This document shows positions 7,522 to 14,895 of a stretch of DNA of 34,059 nucleotides, piece after piece; the stretch's first letter is position 1; every line of letters begins with the position of its first letter. The position numbers were made by a program, and so were the translations under genes. The DNA is from Citrobacter freundii (lineage in GTDB: Bacteria > Bacteroidota > Bacteroidia > Chitinophagales > Chitinophagaceae). The notes beneath the pieces are model-generated. The model did not search any database, was not told the origin of the DNA, and was given only the letters and a program-made list of their open reading frames with translations. The stretch is taken from contig QFQQ01000068.1 in the NCBI GenBank assembly GCA_003243445.1, forward strand, positions 1 through 34,059, in the 5' to 3' direction.

Positions 7522-9260
7522 AGGTTTTGTTTTTTCATCTCATCAATAATATACTCACTCGCCCTCATCGACAGCGCCAATATCGTCCACGTGATGTTCT
7601 TATCTGCCTGTGACACAAACTGACCGCCGTCTACGCAAAACAGGTTTTTGCAGTCATGCGCCTGGCTCCATTTGTTGAGGGCTGATTTTTTAGGATCGTT
7701 GCCCATGCGGACGGTGCCTGCTTCGTGGATGATCTCGCCGGGTTTGGAGAGACCCCAGTTATTCTTCTCATCGTCGTCACCACCCCAGGTAATGATGGCG
7801 CCCATATTATGCATGATCTCTTTGAAGGTTTCCTTCATGTGTTTGGCCTGCTTGATCTCATGCTCAGAGTATTTCACATTAAAACGGAGGACAGGGATAC
7901 CAAACTTGTCGACAACATTCGGATCGATCTCACAATAGTTGCTTTCGAGCGGAATGGCTTCGCCGCGGCCAGCCATTCCAACACCTGCACCATAGAAATA
8001 GCGGTTGTCTTCTTTCAATGAGGCTCCGTAACCACCTGCTTCTTTCTTCTGGCCTTTTACCAGGTATTTACCATTGAGGTTTTCGATGCCCCAGTTAAAT
8101 CCATAGGAAGGTTGACCCATGCCGCCCCAGTACTCAATGTGATAGCCACGGGCAAAATCGAGTTTCTTGTTATCCAGCCACCATGGTGAATAGATATGCA
8201 TACCGCCAACACCATCTTCATTATAACGTTTACGGTCAAATAAAGCAGGTAATACTCCACCCAATGCAGCACCTGTTGAATCATGCAGGTATTTACCAAC
8301 CACATTACTGCTGTTGGCAAGACCGTTTGAATGGCGTGGCGATTTTGAGTTCAGCAATATTCTTGAAGACTCGCAGGCACTGGCAGCGAGGATCACCACG
8401 CGGCCTTCCACCTGGTATTCCATCATATCATCTTTGCTGATATAGGAAACGCCGGTTGCGAGACCTTCGCGGTTGGTCAGCACTTCACGTGCCATGGCGT
8501 TTGGAACGATATCGATATTGCCGGTTTTCATGGCCGGATAGATCAATACGTTGGGCGATGAGAAGTCTGCTTTATAGTAACTGCAGTTACGGCCGCATTG
8601 ACCGCAGAATGCACATTCGCCGCGCTCTTCATTCAGTTTTTTTGTGAGAATGGACAAACGGGAGGGGATCACACGAACGCCGGCCTGTGTTGCCGCTTTC
8701 TTGATGAACAGTTCATGCAAACGCGGCTTTGGCGGAGGAAGAAAGAATCCGTCAGGATCGTTTTCCAGGCCTTCGTTTGTTCCAAAGATGCCGATCATTT
8801 TATCAACCCGGTCGTAGAAGGGTTTTACATCTTCATAGCCGATCGGCCAGTCATCACCGAGACCATCGATGCTTCTGCGTTTAAAATCCTTTGGTCCGAA
8901 TCTCAGAGAAATACGTCCCCAGTGATTCGTCCGGCCGCCGAGCATACGGGCGCGCCACCAATCGAACTGCGTTCCGTTTTCAGTAGTATACGGTTCTCCG
9001 TCGAGGCTCCAGCCGCCATAGCAGGCATCAAAATCGCCAAACGGCCGTCTTACAGTAGATGCACCACGTCTCGGGGAATCCCATGGATTTTTAAACTGGG
9101 TGATATTTTTCTGCGGATCATACATAGGACCCGCTTCGATCATACAAACTTTCAGGCCTGCGTGTGCAAGGATATAAGCGGACATACCGCCACCCGCACC
9201 AGAGCCTACAATTACGACATCGTATTTTTTCGGTTGCTTCTTAACCTGGAAATCTCCCAT
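7518..9260 (-). CDS. GMC family FAD-dependent oxidoreductase
   Basis: The 580-aa flavoenzyme probably oxidises a sugar or polyol and passes electrons to the respiratory chain. The N-terminal FAD Rossmann motif is VIVGSGAGGG (17-25), with E42 in the position that binds the ribose. The segment GGRTNHWGRISLRF and the C-terminal EAGTVRMGNDP and CVDGGQFVSQADKNIT blocks are typical of GMC enzymes, with the last Asn-rich segment near the active site. A cysteine cluster (CAFCGQCGRNC, about residues 213-223) suggests an extra metal or Fe-S site, as in gluconate/fructose dehydrogenase-like members. There is no signal peptide, so export would depend on the Tat-tagged subunit encoded downstream. The substrate is unknown. 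Confidence 0.88.
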   Translation of the reverse strand: MGDFQVKKQPKKYDVVIVGSGAGGGMSAYILAHAGLKVCMIEAGPMYDPQKNITQFKNPWDSPRRGASTVRRPFGDFDACYGGWSLDGEPYTTENGTQFDWWRARMLGGRTNHWGRISLRFGPKDFKRRSIDGLGDDWPIGYEDVKPFYDRVDKMIGIFGTNEGLENDPDGFFLPPPKPRLHELFIKKAATQAGVRVIPSRLSILTKKLNEERGECAFCGQCGRNCSYYKADFSSPNVLIYPAMKTGNIDIVPNAMAREVLTNREGLATGVSYISKDDMMEYQVEGRVVILAASACESSRILLNSKSPRHSNGLANSSNVVGKYLHDSTGAALGGVLPALFDRKRYNEDGVGGMHIYSPWWLDNKKLDFARGYHIEYWGGMGQPSYGFNWGIENLNGKYLVKGQKKEAGGYGASLKEDNRYFYGAGVGMAGRGEAIPLESNYCEIDPNVVDKFGIPVLRFNVKYSEHEIKQAKHMKETFKEIMHNMGAIITWGGDDDEKNNWGLSKPGEIIHEAGTVRMGNDPKKSALNKWSQAHDCKNLFCVDGGQFVSQADKNITWTILALSMRASEYIIDEMKKQNL

Positions 9261-9583
9261 ACTTGTGTTGTTAGTGGTCTTAATTCAGTTGCCAATTTAC
9301 AGGAATAATTCAATTTGAAGCAGTTTTTCAGATGTTAAATCGACCGCCGACCAACGACCGCCGACCGCCGACGTTTTTTCGGGATAGATGCTAAAACTTT
9401 AGCAGCGCAATTTTTCTATATGCACAACTTTTGTTATCTCTTTATAGATCGAAAGCACTTCTGTTCGCTTGAAACGTCGGCGGTCGGCGGTCGTTGGTCG
9501 GTGGTCTGCACTCTCACCTCTTCCTCCTTTAAGAAAAAACATCTATTTTTAATCACCTTGCTTTTAACACAAATCACCCTTTC
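9261..9583. repeat. Divergent intergenic region with a near-perfect inverted heptamer array
   Basis: This region lies between the divergent starts of the GMC and pullulanase genes. Two 33-bp arms (9341-9373 and 9475-9507) made of gaccgcc-type heptamers are inverted and match at 31 of 33 positions, including one unusual word (gaccaac) at the same place in both arms. The 100-nt spacer is AT-rich. It is the only such pair here that sits between two 5' ends. A possible weak -7 box for pulA (TATTTTTA) lies near 9544. Confidence 0.85.
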
Positions 9584-11566
9584 ATGAAACAAGCCCTGAT
9601 GCTAGTGAGTTTGCTGATCCCTTTTCTTTCGTCAAAATCACAACAATACCAGTATAAGAATTATGCTGAACTGGATAAATATCCAGTGTATACAGGAAAA
9701 GATCTTGGATTGACCTATTCCAAAACACAGTCGGCATTCCGCGTGTACGCACCTTCTGCAACGCAGTTGAAACTGAAAATGTATAAAGCCGGTGCCGGCG
9801 GAGATGCGATCTCAGAACATGCATTGAAGTATGATAAAGATGGTGTATGGGCCGTTACGCTACCGGGAAATCAACTGGGGAAATATTATACGTTCACCGC
9901 TTTTGTGAATGATAAATGGATGGACGAAGTACCCGATCCCTACGCAAAGGCCACAGGGATCAATGGTAAAAGAGCAATGGTGATCGATCTGCCTTCAACA
10001 AATCCTGCAGGCTGGTTGCAGGATAAAAGTCCCGCATTGGCGAATGCAACTGATGCGGTGATCTATGAACTGCATATACGTGATGCAAGTATTGCGGCCA
10101 ATTCGGGTATCAAGGCAAAAGGGAAGTTTCTCGGATTGACGGAGAAAGGCACACATAATACAGCCGGCCTTTCAACAGGTCTTGATCACCTGAAAGAAAT
10201 GGGGGTGACACATATTCATTTGCTGCCATTCTTTGATTATAATTCGGTGGACGAAGCTGACCCGGATAAGAAATATAACTGGGGATATGATCCGCTGAAT
10301 TATAATGTACCGGAAGGATCGTATTCAACAGATCCAACAAATGGCGCTACACGTATTAAGGAGCTTAAACAGACTGTGAAGACATTTCATGAAAATGGTT
10401 TGAGCGTTGTAATGGATGTCGTGTACAATCACACAGGTTTGACAGATAACTCCAACTTCAATCAACTGGTACCGGGTTACTATTACCGTCAGACCGCTGA
10501 TGGTAAATTATCCAACGCAACAGCCTGTGGTAATGAAACAGCCAGCGAGCGCGCGATGATGCGGAAGTTCATGATCGAATCAATGGCTTACTGGGTAAAG
10601 GAGTATCATATCGATGGATTCCGTGTTGACCTGATGGGCGTGCATGATATCACCACCATGAATCTTATCTCGAGGGAACTGAATAAGATCAAGCCTGGTA
10701 TTTTATTGTATGGTGAGGGATGGACTGCCGGTTCTTCTCCATTGCCTGATTCGGCAAGAGCGCTGAAGAAGAACGCAGCAAAGCTGGAGAACATTGCGGT
10801 ATTCAGCGATGATATCAGGGACGGTATTAAAGGAAGTGTGTTCGAACACGAAGACCGGGGTTTTGTGAGCGGCAAACAGGGCGTGGAAGAAAGTGTAAAG
10901 TTTGGTATTGTTGCTTCAACACAGCATCCACAGATCGATTACAGCAAGGTGAACTATTCAAAAGCTCCCTATGCGGCGCAGCCGTCACAAACGGTGACGT
11001 ATGCAGAGTGTCACGATAATCATACGCTATGGGATAAGCTGGCGATCTCTGCAAAAGATGCGACTGATGCACAACGGAAGGAGATGCACAAGCTTGCATT
11101 ATCGATCGTGCTCACTTCACAGGGAATTCCATTCCTGCATGCAGGAACTGAATTTCTGCGTAGCAAGAACGGTGTAGAAAATTCTTATGAATCTCCTGAT
11201 AATATCAATGAGATCAACTGGGATCTGAAGACAACCAACAAAGATGTAACGGACTATGTGAAGGCCCTGATCCAGCTCCGCAAAACGCATCCCGCATTCC
11301 GCATGAAAGACAGGGCCGCAATCGCCGCCAACCTTCGGTTTGTTTCCTCCGGTTATGGCATGATCATTTATGAACTGAATGGCTTCCCGGTTGGAGATCC
11401 CTGGAAAAAGATCCTTGTTTGCCTCAACGGTAATAACGCTGCTAAAACAGCACCGCTGATCGGTAAATGGAAAGTGGCTGTAGAGAACAACACATTTGTG
11501 GAGGGAAAGGAGATGGAGCGGTCATTGAGAATGGGGCCGAGTTCGATGACGATTCTTTATCAGTAG
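9584..11566 (+). CDS. pulA: Type I pullulanase (GH13)
   Basis: This secreted debranching enzyme hydrolyses alpha-1,6 links in pullulan or branched alpha-glucans. It is 660 aa long with a plain N-terminal signal peptide (about 18-20 residues), a CBM48-like beta domain (about 40-130), and the YNWGYDP signature of type I pullulanases. The four GH13 regions are visible: I DVVYNH (278-283), II FRVDLMG with nucleophile D349, III YGEGW with acid/base E378, and IV HDNHT with the transition-state Asp D478. A C-terminal all-beta domain follows. There are no other starch genes next to it, so it seems to be a solitary gene. A gaccgcc heptamer array starts 12 nt after the stop. Confidence 0.93.
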   Translation: MKQALMLVSLLIPFLSSKSQQYQYKNYAELDKYPVYTGKDLGLTYSKTQSAFRVYAPSATQLKLKMYKAGAGGDAISEHALKYDKDGVWAVTLPGNQLGKYYTFTAFVNDKWMDEVPDPYAKATGINGKRAMVIDLPSTNPAGWLQDKSPALANATDAVIYELHIRDASIAANSGIKAKGKFLGLTEKGTHNTAGLSTGLDHLKEMGVTHIHLLPFFDYNSVDEADPDKKYNWGYDPLNYNVPEGSYSTDPTNGATRIKELKQTVKTFHENGLSVVMDVVYNHTGLTDNSNFNQLVPGYYYRQTADGKLSNATACGNETASERAMMRKFMIESMAYWVKEYHIDGFRVDLMGVHDITTMNLISRELNKIKPGILLYGEGWTAGSSPLPDSARALKKNAAKLENIAVFSDDIRDGIKGSVFEHEDRGFVSGKQGVEESVKFGIVASTQHPQIDYSKVNYSKAPYAAQPSQTVTYAECHDNHTLWDKLAISAKDATDAQRKEMHKLALSIVLTSQGIPFLHAGTEFLRSKNGVENSYESPDNINEINWDLKTTNKDVTDYVKALIQLRKTHPAFRMKDRAAIAANLRFVSSGYGMIIYELNGFPVGDPWKKILVCLNGNNAAKTAPLIGKWKVAVENNTFVEGKEMERSLRMGPSSMTILYQ

Positions 11567-11930
11567 TGGGGAGGGGAGACCGCAGACCACGGACCGCCGA
11601 CGGCCGACCGCCGACCGCCGACGGTCGCTTGTATTTGTAGTGTTTATTGTGATGGTAAGATGATGAAGTAACTTATTCAATAAAACGCGAGCGGTTACTT
11701 GTGAACGTCGGCGGTCCGCGGTCGGCCGTCGGCGGTCTGTTGTCCGCTGTCTTTTCCCCCATTTGCTAATTCCAACTTTTCCACCTATCTTCGCGTATCT
11801 CTATGTTATCTCTCACTCCATTTGGTTGACTCATCCCACTCAAATCCGTGATGGTGTAACGTAAGGCAGGTAAAGTATCATTTTCTTCGATGATAGCCTT
11901 ACCACATTATTAATATAAATTTTTATTACA
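11567..11930. repeat. Heptamer inverted array between pulA and the RhlE-type helicase
   Basis: The left arm (11578-11627) and right arm (11706-11751) are gaccgcc/gacggcc-type heptamer arrays in opposite orientation. They match at 31 of 33 positions over the core, again with the same order of variants. The right portion (11752-11930) is AT-rich and must hold the helicase promoter, but no exact TAnnTTTG box is evident. Confidence 0.8.
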
Positions 11931-13190
11931 TTGTCATTCAATGATTTATTGCTCGTTGAGCCATTATTAAAGGCTCTCGGCGAAGAAGGTTATTCAACAC
12001 CTACACCTATTCAGCAACAAGCTATCCCTTCGATATTGTCCCGAAAAGACCTGTTGGGCTGTGCTCAGACAGGTACCGGTAAAACGGCAGCTTTTGCATT
12101 ACCACTTTTACAACTGATGAACGAGGAGCAGCCACAGCAAAATGCTGGCCGCAACCGTCGTATCAAAGCGTTGATCCTTACTCCAACAAGAGAGCTGGCG
12201 ATCCAGATCGGCGATAGCTTCCGCGCTTATGGCCGTCACCTCGATCTGCGTCACTTGGTGATCTTTGGAGGTGTATCGCAATATCACCAGGTTAGTGCGT
12301 TGCGTCAGGGCGTTGACATCCTGGTGGCTACCCCCGGCCGTTTGCTGGATCTGATGAACCAGCGTTTTATCACGCTCGATGATATCAAATATTTCGTACT
12401 GGACGAAGCAGACCGCATGCTCGATATGGGTTTTGTGCATGATGTAAGACGTGTGATCTCAAAGCTTCCCGCTAAAAGACAAACACTGTTCTTCTCTGCC
12501 ACTATGCCGCCGGAGATCCAGCAACTGGCGAATATCCTGTTGCATCAACCGGTTAAAGTGGAAGTGACACCTGTTTCTTCTACTGCGGAAACTATTCAGC
12601 AGCATTTGTATTATGTAGAAAAACAAAACAAGCGTCCATTGCTTGCACATATCCTGCAGGATACATCTATCAAAACTGCGCTTGTATTTTCCCGTACCAA
12701 ACACGGTGCAGATAAGATCGCGAAAGACCTGAACAAAGCAGGGATCCGCGCTGAAGCCATTCATGGTAATAAAAGCCAGAATGCGCGTCAGAATGCCCTG
12801 AGCAATTTCAAGGCGCGCAGAACAAGGATTCTTGTTGCGACCGATATTGCTGCAAGAGGTATCGATATCGATGAGCTCACCCACGTGATCAATTATGATC
12901 TGCCGAACGTTCCTGAAACTTACGTACACAGGATCGGCCGTACAGGTCGCGCGGGCGCAAACGGTATCGCATTTTCCTTCTGTGATTATGAAGAAAAGAT
13001 CTATCTGAAAGATATACAGAAGCTGATCGGCAAAACGGTTCCTGTGGTGAAAGATCATCTTTATGATGTGCCGCTGATGCATGGCATGTCACAACCCCCG
13101 GCAGCTGCAGCAGCCCAGCAAAGTGCTTCTTCGTATAGAAGCCGCGGCGGAAAACGTTCAGGAAGGTCGTTTACACAGCAGAGAGCGTAG
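11931..13190 (+). CDS. rhlE: DEAD-box RNA helicase, RhlE type
   Basis: This ATP-dependent RNA helicase of the cytoplasm has a likely role in ribosome assembly or RNA turnover. The 419-aa protein has every core motif: the Q motif (TPTPIQQQAIP), AQTGTGKT (I), PTRELA (Ia), TPGRLLDL (Ib), VLDEADRMLDMGF (II), FSATMP (III), ARGIDID (V) and HRIGRTGRAG (VI). A short basic, Ser/Arg/Gly-rich tail follows and probably gives general RNA affinity. The start is the TTG at 11931, giving MSFNDLLLVEPLLKAL, the usual RhlE N-terminus; no in-frame ATG fits. A terminator follows 23 nt after the stop. Confidence 0.93.
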   Translation: MSFNDLLLVEPLLKALGEEGYSTPTPIQQQAIPSILSRKDLLGCAQTGTGKTAAFALPLLQLMNEEQPQQNAGRNRRIKALILTPTRELAIQIGDSFRAYGRHLDLRHLVIFGGVSQYHQVSALRQGVDILVATPGRLLDLMNQRFITLDDIKYFVLDEADRMLDMGFVHDVRRVISKLPAKRQTLFFSATMPPEIQQLANILLHQPVKVEVTPVSSTAETIQQHLYYVEKQNKRPLLAHILQDTSIKTALVFSRTKHGADKIAKDLNKAGIRAEAIHGNKSQNARQNALSNFKARRTRILVATDIAARGIDIDELTHVINYDLPNVPETYVHRIGRTGRAGANGIAFSFCDYEEKIYLKDIQKLIGKTVPVVKDHLYDVPLMHGMSQPPAAAAAQQSASSYRSRGGKRSGRSFTQQRA

Positions 13191-13213
13191 TTTTATTGCA
13201 GCTAACTTATCAG

Positions 13214-13256
13214 GTCAGATTGAGCGATGTTGAATCGTTCAATCTGACTTTTTTAT
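13214..13256 (+). terminator. Rho-independent terminator of the helicase gene
   Basis: A 15-bp stem (gtcagattgagcgat with atcgttcaatctgac, including one G-T pair) and a 5-nt loop are followed by a run of six T. Confidence 0.88.
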
Positions 13257-13912
13257 TTGGGGGCTGTGAGCTATGCGTTTTTAAGAGGTTGCTCAATGTT
13301 GTTTGGTCTGCATGCCTGAACTATAAATTGTGCATTACCGTTGAAGGGTTATGCGTAGTCTCTGATTATTGCTGTCCTGTAAGACCTGACGCTTATTAGT
13401 GAATACAAGATAGCTAAGGTTTTCGCTTGTGTCTTTGAGGGACAAGCCTGTCGCAAATCATGATCGTGCATTCCTCACCCACAATTTTAAATTAATGTCG
13501 TTTAGTTAAGCGCCAGGCGTAGGGCCCCCTCTAAATCTCCCCCCAAGGGGGAGACTTACCACCGCCTGAAATAAGAGAAGTCAGATTGTATAGAATATAA
13601 GTATTCAATACGGGTTGACTTCTCTTTTATAATGATTGTTCAACGTCTCCCCCTTGGGGGGAGATTTAGAGGGGGCCCTACGCCAGGCGAGCGAATAGCT
13701 TTCCCTTAACTAAACGACATTGAATTTTAATTCTGGGTAAAGAGTGCGCATTTTATAAGCAGTTAAGCGCATCTCCGACAAGCTGCCGTTATGAATTCAC
13801 CGGATATAATACGCACCATCAGCAGGATATGGCTTAACGGAGGCCTGCTTTGCAAAAGAATTCAATTTCGAACCAACTTTTTTCATGCAGCATTCGGATT
13901 GCTCCAGGGGCA
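13257..13912. repeat. Nested palindromic repeat element (MITE-like)
   Basis: The 13457-13755 stretch is a composite palindrome. The outermost pieces are the ATTCCTCACCC module (left) and a degraded copy (right). Next comes AATGTCGTTTAGTTAAG on both sides, then a 45-nt arm (13511-13555 and 13645-13689) with the CCCCCTCTAAATCTCC core matching at 44 of 45 positions. An inner 11-bp hairpin (13573-13583 and 13616-13626) sits inside. No transposase or ORF is visible. The flanks 13257-13456 and 13756-13912 show no gene. The element lies between the convergent helicase and aldo/keto reductase genes. Confidence 0.8.
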
Positions 13913-14803
13913 TCATCTATGATCACTGTATTTATTCGCAACACTTACTTCTTTCAGCATGGCTATCTCCTTTTCTGTAAGCCCCGGCGTGTCGATCGTC
14001 TGCACCACTTCCTCCAACTGCGCCATCGTTCTGATTCCCGAAATGGCGACCGGTACCTGTGACAAAACAAACTGCAAAGCAGTCTGCGCTGGCGTTCGCT
14101 CTTCTGAAGATAACTTCGCTATTGCATCTGCTGCACGTTGCACCTCTGCCGCACTTAATCCCAAATAATCCTTTGCGGGTTTTCCCGCCAGCAATCCCTG
14201 CGCGAGGCCGCCACGGCTCATTACGCTTATGTTATTTTTTTGCAGCAACGGAATACATTCTTCTTCGGGGCGGCGATCAAGCAGACTGTATTGCATCATC
14301 ACGCTGTCGATAGAGGAGCGTTTCACATATTCGCGTATCACATTGGGACGAATGGAGGAAATGCCGTAAGCCCTGATTTTGCCGGAGCTTTTCAATTCTT
14401 CAAATGCTGCGATGGTGTCGTCGATATTATCGGTGATCATGCCGCCATGAAGCTGATAGAGATCGATATAGTCGGTCTGCAAACGCCGCAGGCTTTGCTC
14501 AACTGCGGAAACTATGTAGGCCTTGCTGGCATTCCAGTCCCAGCCGGAGCCATCGGGGCGCCATTGATTCCCGACTTTTGTGGCCAGTACCAGGTCTTTT
14601 CTTTTTTCTTTGAAAGTCTGGCCTAACAGTTTTTCATTTTCGCCCCGATCGTACAGATCTGCCGTGTCAAAAAAGTTGATGCCCATTTCAACGGCGCGAT
14701 GAAGAATTCCGGAGTTTTCGGGATGACCGGGTTTGAGGGACATGCATCCAAATCCGATCACGGAGACATTAAACGGCGAATTGCCAGGCTGGTGATAACG
14801 CAT
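13913..14803 (-). CDS. Aldo/keto reductase
   Basis: The 296-aa NADPH-dependent oxidoreductase has a TIM-barrel fold. The catalytic tetrad is visible: D46 and Y51 (FFDTADLYDRG), K76 (LATKVG) and H119 (YQLHGG). The later segments (YGISSIRPNVI, MQYSLLDRRPEEECIPLL and the cofactor-phosphate segment near VPVAISGIRTMAQLEEVV) fit the family. The substrate is unknown. I place the start at 14803 rather than 14860 because MRYHQPGNSPFNVSVIGFG is the natural N-terminus and a TAAATTTG box lies 3 nt upstream. It is divergent from the FUSC gene. Confidence 0.9.
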   Translation of the reverse strand: MRYHQPGNSPFNVSVIGFGCMSLKPGHPENSGILHRAVEMGINFFDTADLYDRGENEKLLGQTFKEKRKDLVLATKVGNQWRPDGSGWDWNASKAYIVSAVEQSLRRLQTDYIDLYQLHGGMITDNIDDTIAAFEELKSSGKIRAYGISSIRPNVIREYVKRSSIDSVMMQYSLLDRRPEEECIPLLQKNNISVMSRGGLAQGLLAGKPAKDYLGLSAAEVQRAADAIAKLSSEERTPAQTALQFVLSQVPVAISGIRTMAQLEEVVQTIDTPGLTEKEIAMLKEVSVANKYSDHR

Positions 14804-14806
14804 CTT

Positions 14807-14814
14807 CAAATTTA
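14807..14814 (-). promoter_or_regulatory. Bacteroidota -7 box (TAAATTTG) for the aldo/keto reductase
   Basis: An exact TAnnTTTG match on the minus strand, ending 3 nt before the ATG at 14803. If it is used, the transcript would be leaderless or nearly so. Confidence 0.45.
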
Positions 14815-14878
14815 CAGAAGGAATTACACAATGACCTGATGTATTCGCGCAAACGATCAAAGCCTGTACTTGTTATAG

Positions 14879-14886
14879 TATATTTG
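14879..14886 (+). promoter_or_regulatory. Bacteroidota -7 box (TATATTTG) for the FUSC gene
   Basis: An exact TAnnTTTG match 9 nt before the ATG at 14896. It repeats the spacing seen at dnaG and supports the downstream start of the FUSC gene. Confidence 0.5.
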
Positions 14887-14895
14887 CAGAAGCCG

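Noticed and set aside
13457..13755. Insertion sequence
   Set aside because: There is no transposase reading frame and no clear target-site duplication; it is kept as a palindromic repeat.
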